From DASVVT01 sp036386415 (GTDB taxonomy: Bacteria > Acidobacteriota > Blastocatellia > Pyrinomonadales > Pyrinomonadaceae), in NCBI GenBank assembly GCA_036386415.1, contig DASVVT010000007.1, positions 1-64,000 of the forward strand: 64,000 nt of DNA. Direction: 5' to 3'. A program made the translations under genes and the position numbers. The notes below the pieces were generated by a model. The model searched no databases. It worked only from the letters and a program-made list of their open reading frames with translations, and was not told the DNA's origin. Of the stretch, positions 42,673 to 51,851 are shown piece after piece (positions within the stretch are counted from its first letter, which is position 1; every line of letters starts with the position of its first letter).

Positions 42673-43443
42673 TCATCTGCCTTTGAACACGGGCTCGCGT
42701 TTTTCTAGAAAGGCGAGTGTTCCCTCGCGCATGTCTTCGGTCGCAAAGAGGCTGCTAAATAGTTCAGCTTCTAACTTTAACCCATCTTCGAGTGGCACAG
42801 AGAGGCCGCGCGTGACGGCTTCCAGGCAGGCGCGAATGGCGAGCGGCGCAAGTTGCATGATCTCATGCACGAGTTCGGTAGTGGAATCAAGAAGGTGCTC
42901 AGGCTCTGTCACACGATTGACGAGACCGAGCCGCAAAGCCTCCGGCGCAGAGACCGTCCGGCCTGTGAGCATCATTTCAAGCGCACGCCCGCTGCCTGTG
43001 ATACGCGGCAGGCGCTGCGTCGCGCCGTAAGCCGGAATTACGCCGAGCTTTGTTTCCGGCAGGCTGAATTCTGCCTTGGTCGAAGCGATGCGCAGGTGGC
43101 ACGCCAGCGCCAGTTCGCAGCCTCCGCCCGCCGCCACACCATTCACGGCGGCGATAACCGGCACAGGGCAACGCTCAATTCGGTCGCATACCTGCTGGCC
43201 GCGCGTGGCCGCGCGCCGCGCACCCTCCACATCGAGCGAAGCCAGCTCACTGATGTCCGTGCCCGCGCAGAAAGCACGCTCGCCCACTCCCGTCAGGATC
43301 ACGGCACGCACCTCGCGCTCAAGCTCAACACGCCTGAACGCTTCGCCCAGCTCATCAAGCAAGGCGCGCGACAACGCATTCATCTTATCAGGCCGGTTAA
43401 GGTGTATGAGCGCGACGTGCTCGCGCAACTCGAAGAGGAGCAT
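42673..43443 (-). CDS. Enoyl-CoA hydratase/isomerase family protein
   Basis: The 256-residue protein has the crotonase fold: oxyanion-hole ERAFCAGTDI, then GVAAGGGCELALACH. The two catalytic glutamates of true hydratases are kept (Glu of CELA and Glu of LPETKLG). It should hydrate 2-enoyl-CoA in fatty-acid or amino-acid degradation. The neighbouring 3-hydroxyacyl-CoA dehydrogenase, just upstream on the same strand, would take the next step. A hairpin element separates the two genes. Confidence 0.9.
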   Translation of the reverse strand: MLLFELREHVALIHLNRPDKMNALSRALLDELGEAFRRVELEREVRAVILTGVGERAFCAGTDISELASLDVEGARRAATRGQQVCDRIERCPVPVIAAVNGVAAGGGCELALACHLRIASTKAEFSLPETKLGVIPAYGATQRLPRITGSGRALEMMLTGRTVSAPEALRLGLVNRVTEPEHLLDSTTELVHEIMQLAPLAIRACLEAVTRGLSVPLEDGLKLEAELFSSLFATEDMREGTLAFLEKREPVFKGR

Positions 43444-43452
43444 AAAAGAAGA

Positions 43453-43578
43453 AGTAGACAGTAGACAGTAGTCAGTAGCCAGTAGAAAAGCGTTCGCCAG
43501 ATAATCGTCAGTATAACAGCGACAGCGCCCGATACGCGGAGCGTCTACTGGCTACTGACTACTGTCTACTGTCTACTG
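43453..43578. repeat. CAGTAGT-family hairpin element (copy 9)
   Basis: The left arm is 43453-43485 and the right arm 43543-43578. The loop (GCGTTCGCCAG...ACGCGGAGCG) is related to the loops of the copies at 2690, 9584 and 16758. It sits between the dehydrogenase stop and the hydratase start. Confidence 0.9.
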
Positions 43579-43580
43579 CT

Positions 43581-44474
43581 TTATAACAGATTCATCGGCG
43601 TCGGGTTCTTCGGGTCTGTGGTGTAGTCATAGAATCCGCGCCCGGATTTGCGGCCATAGAGACCGGCCAGGACCATGCGTTTCAAGAGTGGCGGCGGAGC
43701 AAAGCGCTTTTCTCTGAATTCGTTGAACATGATCTCGGCGATGTAGTAGGTCGTATCGAGCCCGACGAAATCTCCGAGCGTGAACGGTCCCATAGGGTAG
43801 CCGCAGCCGAGCTTCATCGCATTGTCTATATCGACGATGGAGCCGACGCCCTCTTCGAGCGCGCGCACGGCGTCGAGCATGTAGGGCACGAGCAGGCGGT
43901 TGACGATGAAGCCCGTCTTGTCCGAGGCGCGGACAGTTACTTTGCCGAGCCGCTGGCCGAAACCGAGCGCCTGTTCATACACCTCTTCGTCCGTCAGGAT
44001 GGTGCGGACGACTTCGACCAGTTTCATGATCGGCACGGGGTTGAAGAAGTGCAGGCCGATGAAGCGGCGTTGTCTTTCGGAAGAGGTGACCGTCATCATC
44101 TCCGTGATCGAGATCGAGGAGGTGTTCGAGGCGAAGATCGTTTCGGGCTTGCAGATGGCGTCGAGCTGCTTGTAGGTCTCGCGCTTCGCCTCCAGGTTTT
44201 CGATGATCGCTTCGATGATGATGTCGCAATCATTGAGGTCTTCAAATCGGGTCGTGCCCGTCAAGCGCCCGCGAATCTCCCGTTGCTGGTCTGCGGTGAT
44301 CGTCCCCTTCTCAGTGAAGCGGGCGAGCGATTTGTCGATGCCTTTGAAGCCCTTATCGATCAGCTCCATGGACACTTCACGCACGACCGTGTCAAAGCCT
44401 GCGCTGGCGGCTGTCTGCGCGATGCCTGAACCCATCAGGCCGCAGCCGAGCACCCCCACTTTTTTAATTTCCAT
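43581..44474 (-). CDS. 3-hydroxybutyryl-CoA dehydrogenase
   Basis: The 297-residue protein has an N-terminal NAD-binding GCGLMGSGIAQ, the substrate-contact SNTSSISI, the catalytic-dyad region HFFNPVP and a C-terminal GPFTLGDFVGLDT helical domain. These are diagnostic of 3-hydroxyacyl-CoA dehydrogenases; the 290-residue size fits the 3-hydroxybutyryl-CoA (PaaH/Hbd) type. It oxidises (S)-3-hydroxybutyryl-CoA to acetoacetyl-CoA with NAD(P). Order dehydrogenase-hydratase on the minus strand suggests a small catabolic or butanoate operon. Confidence 0.92.
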   Translation of the reverse strand: MEIKKVGVLGCGLMGSGIAQTAASAGFDTVVREVSMELIDKGFKGIDKSLARFTEKGTITADQQREIRGRLTGTTRFEDLNDCDIIIEAIIENLEAKRETYKQLDAICKPETIFASNTSSISITEMMTVTSSERQRRFIGLHFFNPVPIMKLVEVVRTILTDEEVYEQALGFGQRLGKVTVRASDKTGFIVNRLLVPYMLDAVRALEEGVGSIVDIDNAMKLGCGYPMGPFTLGDFVGLDTTYYIAEIMFNEFREKRFAPPPLLKRMVLAGLYGRKSGRGFYDYTTDPKNPTPMNLL

Positions 44475-44517
44475 CTCTGCTCTCTCTCCTTACGGGATCA
44501 GATATTAAAAGCTCGAT

Positions 44518-45885
44518 CTATTTTTTATCCGGGTTGGCGTCTGCGGGCACAAGCTCCTCGCGTGTCGTGACGCCGTATCTCTTGCCGTCGGTCTCTGTCC
44601 AGTCTTTGAACTTACCAGCCCACGTCTCGAAATCTTTAATGAGCGTTTCGCTTTGTTGCCTGGCGCGTGAAGCCTTGCGCTCTTCCGGTTTCATCTCGGC
44701 GAGCTCGCGCGTCTGTGCCAGGAGGTGTATCAACTGCCTGCGCACGGCGTCCGCCTGATCGTCCAGATGCGGCGCGTCGCCTAACCCCTTGATGGCCTCC
44801 TCTACTTGGCTGTAATCACCCTTGTCCATGGCGAGCGCGAAAGCCTGTTGTCCGGCGTTGATAGCCTTGATATACGCTTCAACATCCGACCTCTCCGACA
44901 AGACCTCCTGCTCGTCCGCCAGTTCCTGTACGGGCATGGGAAGCATCTCGTTGAAATGGCGCACGACCATGAGGAAGCTGACCGCCAGGAGGACGAGCGC
45001 GGCGGCCTGGAGGACGTGCCAGAAGACGGCCACGCTGGCGGGCTCGCCCGGTCGCTTGTATCCGACCAACAGCGCCAGCGCAGCGCCGGAGACGAGCCCG
45101 CCAAGGTGCGCAGCGTTATCAATAATCCCGCGTCCAAGATAACCTATGTAGAGATTGATCAGGATCATCGGCAGGAGTCCTGTCCCGAAGGCGCGCTTGA
45201 ATCCCTCTGGCAATTCGTGACGAAACTTGATGCCGAAGACGAAGAGCACGCCGACCAGCCCGAACAGCGCGCCCGAAGCTCCAGCCGACGGGCCGTCTGC
45301 GGCCTTGAAAAGGAATCTCCCAAGGGAGCTGACCTGCATGTCCGGTCTGACAGTCAGATAACTCGCCACGATGCCCGCCACCCCGGTCGCCACCCAGAAG
45401 ACGACGAACTTCGCCGAGCCGTAAAGTTTTTCGACGTACGGGCCAACCATCCACAGGCTGTACATGTTGATCAAAAGGTGGATGAGGTTCACGTGAATGA
45501 AGATCGGCGTGACCAAGCGCCACCACTCTTTGTAGGGAGCAGCGATGAGCAGGTTGAGCTTCGCGCCGTAAGCGATCAGCACGGAATATGGGAATTCCAT
45601 GAGGGCCATATTCTTCAGACCGCTCGAAGACCACATGAGCAGGTAGACGAAGAGGTTGGCGACGAGGAAGATGATGGTGAAAGTATAGGGACGGCTCAGG
45701 ACTGCGCGCGCAAAGCGTATCGTCTCTCTGTCATAGACAGGCCGACGCTGTTGTGAGCTCCCTTGCCCGGCGGCGGCGGTCGCGAGCGGCGCGCCGCACT
45801 GTTCGCAAGCCGCTTCGCCTGCGCCGACCAGTGCGCCGCAGCTTCGGCACACGCTCGGTCGTCCGACGTAGGTTGTATCCCTCAA
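44518..45885 (-). CDS. Rhomboid-family intramembrane serine protease with zinc ribbon
   Basis: The 455-residue protein (TTG start at 45885) begins with a zinc ribbon (CRSCG...CEQCG). The rhomboid core follows: IHVNLIHLLINMYSLWMVG, the catalytic Ser in GASGALFGLVG and the catalytic His in NAAHLGGLVSG. A soluble helical C-terminal region of about 140 residues follows the last helix. It should cleave single-pass membrane proteins in the plasma membrane. The cytosolic ribbon and tail are extensions typical of acidobacterial rhomboids and may recruit substrates. Confidence 0.88.
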   Translation of the reverse strand: MRDTTYVGRPSVCRSCGALVGAGEAACEQCGAPLATAAAGQGSSQQRRPVYDRETIRFARAVLSRPYTFTIIFLVANLFVYLLMWSSSGLKNMALMEFPYSVLIAYGAKLNLLIAAPYKEWWRLVTPIFIHVNLIHLLINMYSLWMVGPYVEKLYGSAKFVVFWVATGVAGIVASYLTVRPDMQVSSLGRFLFKAADGPSAGASGALFGLVGVLFVFGIKFRHELPEGFKRAFGTGLLPMILINLYIGYLGRGIIDNAAHLGGLVSGAALALLVGYKRPGEPASVAVFWHVLQAAALVLLAVSFLMVVRHFNEMLPMPVQELADEQEVLSERSDVEAYIKAINAGQQAFALAMDKGDYSQVEEAIKGLGDAPHLDDQADAVRRQLIHLLAQTRELAEMKPEERKASRARQQSETLIKDFETWAGKFKDWTETDGKRYGVTTREELVPADANPDKK

Positions 45886-46091
45886 TTGCCCCCCAGATGA
45901 TTCTTTATCTCTTCTGCCGAGCGTGCAGCATTATCCCCCTTGCTCACGCCTGGGCCTTCCCCGCCCGCATGCGCTCCACCCGTCTCCAGACGAAGAACAA
46001 CACGAGCGGTCACACACGACAACGATTAATCGAAGTAGTTTCGCGCTTACAGGATTCTACAATGAAGCCTCGCAGGCTGTCATTCAGGGGG
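45886..46091. other. Gene-free stretch before hairpin element
   Basis: These 206 bp form the upstream region of the rhomboid gene. Together with the adjacent hairpin element the gap is 351 bp. No other feature is seen. Confidence 0.45.
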
Positions 46092-46241
46092 CGGTAGGCG
46101 GTAGACAGTAGACAGTAGAAAAGAAAGCAGGTTGTGTGTCTGACGCCACTCATCATGATTCGTAGGGGTGAACGTAGCAGACACTACGGTTTTTCTACTG
46201 CCTACTGTCTACTGGCTACTGACTACTGTCTACTGTCTACT
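46092..46241. repeat. CAGTAGT-family hairpin element (copy 10)
   Basis: The left arm is 46092-46120 and the right arm 46190-46241, the longest right arm of the family. The right arm supplies the TAG (46237-46239) of the thioredoxin/NHL gene. Confidence 0.9.
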
Positions 46242-48339
46242 CCACCCTGGCTTTCGCCTTGATCTCGCGCGGCGCATTGGCGTCTGAGCTGATCTCGACG
46301 GGTGCGCGCCAGACGAGCGTCTTGATCTGGCATGTGCCCGTGTTGTCTTCGCGGCAATAGTAGAGCGTCAGTTGTATTCGCAGTTGAGCAGTGCCGGGAG
46401 ACAGCGCTCGTAGAGGAATGCGCAGAGGAAGGTGCAGGGCTTTGTCTGTGCGTGAGGCGGGTACGTCTGCGGCGAGCGCAACGGAACGCGCGCCGTCCTC
46501 GACCGAGATTTGATAACGTTGCGGCGCGGACGGATTCAGGTGATAGCCTGCGGGCAGGGCAACATCTATGAGAAGCGCGCTCTCGCTCGTCGCAGCGCGC
46601 AGGCGCTGCAAAGAGAGCTTGATCTCTTCCACGTTGGGTGCATCCGAGCCATCGCTGCGCGTCGTCGCTTCTGCGAGCGGCGGGCGCAAGCCTTTAATCA
46701 TGAGCGTCCCGGTCTGTTTCGTCTTCAGATCGACGACGCGCACGGCATGATTGTTCGTGTCGGCGACGAACAGTCTTCCGTTTGCGACGCTCAACCCGCC
46801 GGGCTCGTAGAAGCTTGGAGATGCGCCGTCCTCCTGTCCCGGTCTGCCCTTGCCGAGGAAGGTCTTGACACTCCCTGTCTGCGGATCAAGCAGCTTGATC
46901 TTGTGATTATAGGTGTCAGCGATAAGGAGACGCGCTTCCCATTCGCAGAGTCCGAGCGGGTGTTGCAGGCGCACGTCGTCGCCCGTCCCATCCACATCAC
47001 CGAAGTCGAAGAGGTCGCCGCCCGCGAGCGTGCGGACGCGCCCCTCCCCTCCGAGATCAATCGCGCGAATGATGTTCGCCTCGCTGTCTGCGACGTAAAG
47101 AGTCTGGCGGTCGCTTGCCAATCCAGAAGGCTGCGCGAAGCCCGCCTCCGTCGGCGTCCCGTCCAGGCGTGCCTCGCGTCCCGATCCGGCGAAGGTGTAG
47201 ATGCGCCCTTCATCCAGATCGAGCTTCCAGATTTGATGCGGCCCGGCCATCGCGATGTACAGGGAGCGCCCCACGAGTTGCAAATCCCAGGGCGAGTTCA
47301 GAGCAACATTGCGCGCCGCGCCCTCAGAGACTGTGCCGCGCGACTGCTGGCCTGTCCCGGCGATTGTGTCCACCACGCGCTTCTTCAAGTCCACGCGGCG
47401 GATGAGATGATTCTCCGTGTCGGCGACGTAGAGTGAATCCTGATCGAGCGCCATCCCCTGCGGCCTGTAAAAGCTGGCGCTCTCAAACGCGCCGTCAGAA
47501 GCGCCGCGCGCTCCCGTGCCGATTGTTTCCACCAGAGTGCCGTCGAGTTTTGTGACGACGATGCGGTTGTGATTCGAATCCGCGATGAAGAGCCGCATCC
47601 CACGATCATCGGCCAGGACTTTGCCGGGAAAGGCGAGCGGCAGATCGCCCACTTTCGCCCGTTCGAGCGCGAGCCGAACGGGCTGTTCATTCAACTCACC
47701 GCGCCTGCGAAACTCTGCGATTGTTTGCCAGATCGCCTGGTCAATCACTTTGTAGTTTCCTTCGCCCGAGACTGCGCCGACGATGTAGCCAGACGGGTCG
47801 ATCAGCACCTGCGTCGGCCACGCGCGCACGCCGTAAGCCTGCCAGATGGCAAAGTGTGCATCGTTGACGACCGGATGCTCTATCTCGTAGCGCAGGATGA
47901 TGCGGCGCAGATTCTCCGTCTCCTTCTCGTTGTCGAACTTGGCGGAATGAACGCCGATGACGACCAACTCCCTGGCGTACTTCGCTTCGAGACGCTTCAG
48001 ATCGGGGATGATGTGGATGCAGTTGATGCAGCCGTAGGTCCAGAAATCCAGGAGCACGACTTTGCCGCGCAGCGCGGCAAGCTGAAGCGGCTTATCCGTG
48101 TTGAGCCAACTGCGGCCTCCCGCCAGTTCCGGCGCACGCACGCGCCCCTGTTGCCGTACTGTAGACATATCGAAGCCTTCCTGTTCGGTGGAATCCGGCG
48201 TTTGAGCGCAAAGAGGACTCGCGCTCAACGAGATCAATAACGTCAGGCAAATGAGACCGCAGATAAAGAAATGCGGAATGAGGAATGCGGATTGCGGAAT
48301 TAAGAGAAAGAAGACACAGGTTTCGGTTCGTCTTTTCAT
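46237..48339 (-). CDS. NHLRC2-like thioredoxin/NHL-repeat protein
   Basis: I start at the ATG at 48339 (MKRRTETCVFF), giving 700 residues; an upstream ATG at 48381 would be read entirely from a hairpin arm. The signal peptide includes residues encoded by the other arm (IPQSAFLIPHFF). The mature part has a TlpA-like thioredoxin domain (FWTYGCINCIHIIPDL, VIGVHSAKFDNE), then about five NHL beta-propeller repeats (RPQGMALDQDSLYVADTENH and similar), then a C-terminal beta domain. It resembles human NHLRC2 in domain order. It is probably a periplasmic redox or scaffold protein. Confidence 0.82.
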   Translation of the reverse strand: MKRRTETCVFFLLIPQSAFLIPHFFICGLICLTLLISLSASPLCAQTPDSTEQEGFDMSTVRQQGRVRAPELAGGRSWLNTDKPLQLAALRGKVVLLDFWTYGCINCIHIIPDLKRLEAKYARELVVIGVHSAKFDNEKETENLRRIILRYEIEHPVVNDAHFAIWQAYGVRAWPTQVLIDPSGYIVGAVSGEGNYKVIDQAIWQTIAEFRRRGELNEQPVRLALERAKVGDLPLAFPGKVLADDRGMRLFIADSNHNRIVVTKLDGTLVETIGTGARGASDGAFESASFYRPQGMALDQDSLYVADTENHLIRRVDLKKRVVDTIAGTGQQSRGTVSEGAARNVALNSPWDLQLVGRSLYIAMAGPHQIWKLDLDEGRIYTFAGSGREARLDGTPTEAGFAQPSGLASDRQTLYVADSEANIIRAIDLGGEGRVRTLAGGDLFDFGDVDGTGDDVRLQHPLGLCEWEARLLIADTYNHKIKLLDPQTGSVKTFLGKGRPGQEDGASPSFYEPGGLSVANGRLFVADTNNHAVRVVDLKTKQTGTLMIKGLRPPLAEATTRSDGSDAPNVEEIKLSLQRLRAATSESALLIDVALPAGYHLNPSAPQRYQISVEDGARSVALAADVPASRTDKALHLPLRIPLRALSPGTAQLRIQLTLYYCREDNTGTCQIKTLVWRAPVEISSDANAPREIKAKARVE

Positions 48340-48386
48340 TCCGCATTCCTCATTCCGCAATCCCCAATCCGCAATCCGCATTTTGC
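48268..48386. repeat. Hairpin element, GCGGAAT-type arms, inside a gene start
   Basis: The left arm (48268-48300) consists of GCGGAAT/GAGGAAT heptamers. The right arm (48337-48386) is the complement, with a 36-nt loop. It covers the start and signal-peptide region of the thioredoxin/NHL gene rather than an intergenic gap. Confidence 0.85.
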
Positions 48387-48387
48387 T

Positions 48388-48726
48388 TTATTCCTCGCCC
48401 TCAAGAATCTGGTCGAGTCTCTCGACTGCGCGCCGCAGGTGCGGAATCGTGATCGACCCGCCGACGACCAGCGCGACATTGAAGGCGTCTAGAAACTGGG
48501 GGCGCGTCACCCCCAGTCCGGCGCACTGCTTGATGTGATAGGTCACGCAATCATCGCAGCGCAGCACGATTGAGCCGACGAGCCCCATCAGCTCTTTCGT
48601 GCGCTTGTCGAGCGCGCCGTCCTCGTAAGCCTGCGTGTCGAGCGCGAAAAATCGTTTGATCCCCAGGTGATTGCTTCCCAGAAGGCGTTCGTTCATCTCT
48701 GCACGGTAACGATCAAATTCGTCCAT
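48388..48726 (-). CDS. Carboxymuconolactone decarboxylase / AhpD-like protein
   Basis: The 112-residue helical protein has CDDCVTYHIKQC, the CxxC-x3-His motif of AhpD-type alkylhydroperoxidase and related CMD proteins, in the usual position after a LVGSIVLR helix. The C-terminal FNVALVVGGSITIPH segment also fits. The cysteines suggest peroxidase or thiol-disulfide activity; many family members are uncharacterised. It lies directly upstream of the thioredoxin/NHL gene on the same strand, so a redox link is plausible. Confidence 0.82.
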   Translation of the reverse strand: MDEFDRYRAEMNERLLGSNHLGIKRFFALDTQAYEDGALDKRTKELMGLVGSIVLRCDDCVTYHIKQCAGLGVTRPQFLDAFNVALVVGGSITIPHLRRAVERLDQILEGEE

Positions 48727-48763
48727 CAGGTTATTCCTTTCAAATTAAGACAGGCTCATCCAT

Positions 48764-48855
48764 CTGCGACCTCTGCGCGTCCCCTTTGCGTCCTTTGCGT
48801 TTAAAGAGGAGATTAAACGCAAAGGACGCAAAGGGTATACGCGCAAAGGTCGCAG
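48764..48855. repeat. Hairpin element, inside-out GCAAAGG arms, 8-nt loop
   Basis: The left arm (CTGCGACC...CTTTGCGTCCTTTGCG) is the CTTTGCG strand and the right arm the GCAAAGG strand, the reverse of the copies at 13811 and 37221. The loop is only about 8 nt around AAGAGGA. The outer ends (CTGCGACCT / AGGTCGCAG) pair. Confidence 0.82.
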
Positions 48856-49081
48856 CCACGCCTCAAGGTGGTTGAGCGTTGACACGCCTCTTTCATCATG
48901 CTAGAACCGATTTGTCCGAAAACCGCTCAAAGCGCCGCCATCAGTCCCGAGAATTCAAACTCCGTTGCGGTGCGCGCGGAAGGCCGGATTGGCAGAGGTT
49001 ACGGGATAAGTGCTTCCCCTTGCCCTGGTCTCATCTCGGAAGCACCATCTTTCTTCCCCGTGCCACGGCCATGAACGTGCT
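48856..49081. other. Probable promoter region of the kinase gene
   Basis: These 226 bp after the hairpin element form the upstream region of the Ser/Thr kinase gene. The whole gap (48727-49081) is 355 bp. I see no further gene. Confidence 0.4.
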
Positions 49082-51700
49082 ATGAGGCGTTGTCCAACGT
49101 GCAACAAGATAGACGGCGACGATTGCGTGCTCTGTACAGATGATCAGACGCCGCTCGTCGAAGACACGCTTGCCACCAGCCTGCAACAAGCCCTCGGCGA
49201 AAAATACACCCTGACCAAGCTCATTGGCAAAGGCGCGATGGGCGCAGTATATCGCGCGCGCCATCGTGATCTGGACGACGTGGCGATCAAGGTCATGCTC
49301 GGGCCGACAGACAACGCGCAGCTTTCGGAACGCTTCCTGCGCGAGGCCAGAGCACTGCGTCGGCTTCGCCACCAACACGCCGTGACTGTCTACGACCTGG
49401 ATCGCTCTGTGCCGGGCATCACCTACATGGTCATGGAGATGGTCGAGGGCGGAAGCCTGCGCCAGGACCTGCGCGAGCGTGGTCATCTGACGCTCGAAGA
49501 GACGATGGAAGTGGCCGAGGCCGTCTGCGGCGCGCTCGCTGCGGCGCATGATCGCGGCATCGTCCATCGCGACCTGAAGCCCGACAACATTCTGGTCGCA
49601 GAGGAGGTGACGGTTTCGGGGCGCATCCTGCGTACGATCAAGATCGCGGATTTCGGCATCGTCAAGCTGCGCGGGGGGCTGCGCGACGGCGATACGGCCA
49701 TGAAGCTGACGCAGGTCGGCACGCCCATCGGCACACCCTTCTATATGTCGCCCGAACAGTGGTTCGGCGAAGGCGGCGGCGTCAATGCGCTCGACGGGCG
49801 CACGGACATCTACGCGCTCGCGTGTACGCTCTACGAACTGCTTGCGGGGCGCACGCCGTTTACGGGAAAGACCAGTTCGGAATTGCGCCGCCAGCATCTT
49901 GAGATTGAGCCGCCGCCGCTCTCGGAGATCGCGCCGCACGTGCCCGTGCCCGTCAGTCGCGCCATCCTGCGCGCGCTCGAAAAAGACCGCGACGACCGCC
50001 CGCAAACTGCCACAGAATTTTTCGCAGAGCTGCGCCGCGCTTACAACGAGAGCCGTCGCGCCTCCATGACGGGCTCGCTCGAAGATAGCCTGCCGCCGAC
50101 AGAAGTAAAGCAGGTCGATGAAATGCTGCCCGCGCAGGTGAAGACGCCCCAAACGCACGATATGAAAGCAGTGCTGTTCGAAGCGGATACGGCGCGCTCC
50201 GAAGAAGCACGCCGAGCGGAAGAGGCGAGACGAGCGGAAGAAGCGAGACAGGCAGAGGAAGCGCGCCGCGCCGAACAAGCGCGACGAGATGAAGAAGTCC
50301 GCCGCGCAGAAGAGGCACAACGCGCTGAACAGATGCGGCGCGCAGAAGAGGCGCGCCGCGCGGCGGAAGCGCAAAGCACCGGCGAGCAGAATCTTGAAGG
50401 CAGCATCATCGCCTATGATGCAGAAGTGACCCAGGTCAGAGAAAACCCGGGTCAGACGCAGCCCGATTTCACCGATTCGGAAATGACCATCGTGCCCGGG
50501 TCTCTGCGCCTGGATGATCCAGGCTGGACTAACCAGATCGGCACAGGCACGTTCGTCGCTGAGAAGCCTACGGCGCGGAGGAAGTCTAAAGTAGGCTGGA
50601 TCGCCCTCGTCGCACTCCTGCTCGTCATGGCAGGCGGGGCGGTCGGCTTTGGAGTCTACCTCTATCGCCAGCGCGAGCAAGCGCGCGGCGAGGGCGAGCG
50701 GCTCGAAAACTCAACTCAGCCCAGGACCCTCGCGCCGCTCGCCAACACTCCCATGGGGACGCTGCGCCTCAACGCTCCGGCGGGCGGCGAGGTCTTCATA
50801 GACGATGAGAAGGTCGGCGTCATAGGCGAGGGCGGAGACTTCGCCCTTCAAGCTCCGGCGGGAGTGCGCAATGTACGCATCATAGTTTCAGGTTACAGAC
50901 CCTGGATCAAAGACGCTGGCGTCACGGCGAACCTGACGACCTCACTCAAGACAGACCTCAAGGGGACGCTCATCCCGTCGCGGCAAGCGACCGCTGAAGA
51001 GAGGCAGAAGCTGGCCGACGATTTCGTGCGCGCGAGGAATTTTTACGCGGCTGAGATCGAGCTGCGCGAGCTGCTGAAAGCGAGCCCGAATGATGCCGGT
51101 CTACATCTGAAACTGGCCGATGCGCTCAACCAGCAGAAGCGCTACGCGGAGGCGATTATTGAATACGAGCAGGCCGCGCGCCTCGATCAGAAGAATCTGG
51201 ACACGCTTCTCTCGCTCGCTTCACTCTATGGTATCAAGGGGCGCGATGCGGATGCAGAAGCGACGCTCCGGCGTGCCGTTCAGCTTGCGCCGCAGGATGC
51301 GGACGCGCACAACTCGCTCGCCTGGGTCTTACAGCGCAGCACGGACAAGCTGGACGAGGCGCTCGATGAGATCGACAAGGCTATCAAGATCAGGCGCGCC
51401 CCGGATTTCCTCGACACCAGGGCTTACGTCCTGCTTGCGCGCAACTCTCTGGATGAAGCGCTCAAGACTGAACAGCGCGCCTTCGCGCTAGACAAAACCC
51501 GTGACCCGATGTATCGCGCCGGAATCGCAGTGATCCTCTACCGCATGGGACGCACAGACGAAGCGGTATCAAGCTACAGGGAGATTCGCCAAGCCGCGCC
51601 GACCGCCGAGTGGGGTGACATCAAGCGTTTGGAGATGCTGCGCGGCTACAGCCGCCCCGTCCTTGAGACTTTCGCCGCCCTGATCGCACAGACGAATTGA
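49082..51700 (+). CDS. Ser/Thr protein kinase with PEGA and TPR domains
   Basis: The 872-residue protein (ATG 49082) begins with a four-Cys cluster (CPTCNKIDGDDCVLC). A Hanks-type kinase follows: glycine loop GKGAMGAVY, catalytic HRDLKPDNI, DFG in IADFGIVKL, and a SPEQW activation-loop end. A long Glu/Ala/Arg repeat (RAEEARRAEEA pattern) leads to one transmembrane helix (VGWIALVALLLVMAGGA). Beyond it lie a PEGA domain and about six TPRs (AEAIIEYEQAARLDQKNL). The sensing domains are extracytoplasmic. It precedes cheW on the same strand. Confidence 0.9.
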   Translation: MRRCPTCNKIDGDDCVLCTDDQTPLVEDTLATSLQQALGEKYTLTKLIGKGAMGAVYRARHRDLDDVAIKVMLGPTDNAQLSERFLREARALRRLRHQHAVTVYDLDRSVPGITYMVMEMVEGGSLRQDLRERGHLTLEETMEVAEAVCGALAAAHDRGIVHRDLKPDNILVAEEVTVSGRILRTIKIADFGIVKLRGGLRDGDTAMKLTQVGTPIGTPFYMSPEQWFGEGGGVNALDGRTDIYALACTLYELLAGRTPFTGKTSSELRRQHLEIEPPPLSEIAPHVPVPVSRAILRALEKDRDDRPQTATEFFAELRRAYNESRRASMTGSLEDSLPPTEVKQVDEMLPAQVKTPQTHDMKAVLFEADTARSEEARRAEEARRAEEARQAEEARRAEQARRDEEVRRAEEAQRAEQMRRAEEARRAAEAQSTGEQNLEGSIIAYDAEVTQVRENPGQTQPDFTDSEMTIVPGSLRLDDPGWTNQIGTGTFVAEKPTARRKSKVGWIALVALLLVMAGGAVGFGVYLYRQREQARGEGERLENSTQPRTLAPLANTPMGTLRLNAPAGGEVFIDDEKVGVIGEGGDFALQAPAGVRNVRIIVSGYRPWIKDAGVTANLTTSLKTDLKGTLIPSRQATAEERQKLADDFVRARNFYAAEIELRELLKASPNDAGLHLKLADALNQQKRYAEAIIEYEQAARLDQKNLDTLLSLASLYGIKGRDADAEATLRRAVQLAPQDADAHNSLAWVLQRSTDKLDEALDEIDKAIKIRRAPDFLDTRAYVLLARNSLDEALKTEQRAFALDKTRDPMYRAGIAVILYRMGRTDEAVSSYREIRQAAPTAEWGDIKRLEMLRGYSRPVLETFAALIAQTN

Positions 51701-51705
51701 AAGGA

Positions 51706-51848
51706 AGTAGACAGTAGATAGTAGTCAGTAGCCAGTAGAAAAACGGAATGTCCGTTGCATTGTCTATTATGATTTAAATGAGCAGTGTCCACCATAGCGC
51801 CGGATTTTCTTTTCTACTGGCTACCGACTACTGACTACTGACTACTGT
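51706..51848. repeat. CAGTAGT-family hairpin element (copy 11)
   Basis: The left arm is 51706-51738 and the right arm 51811-51848, with the loop related to that of the copy at 40289. It ends 3 bp before the cheW ATG. Confidence 0.9.
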
Positions 51849-51851
51849 TTT

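Noticed and set aside
49031..50680. 549-codon minus-strand frame opposite the kinase
   Set aside because: The plus frame carries all kinase motifs.
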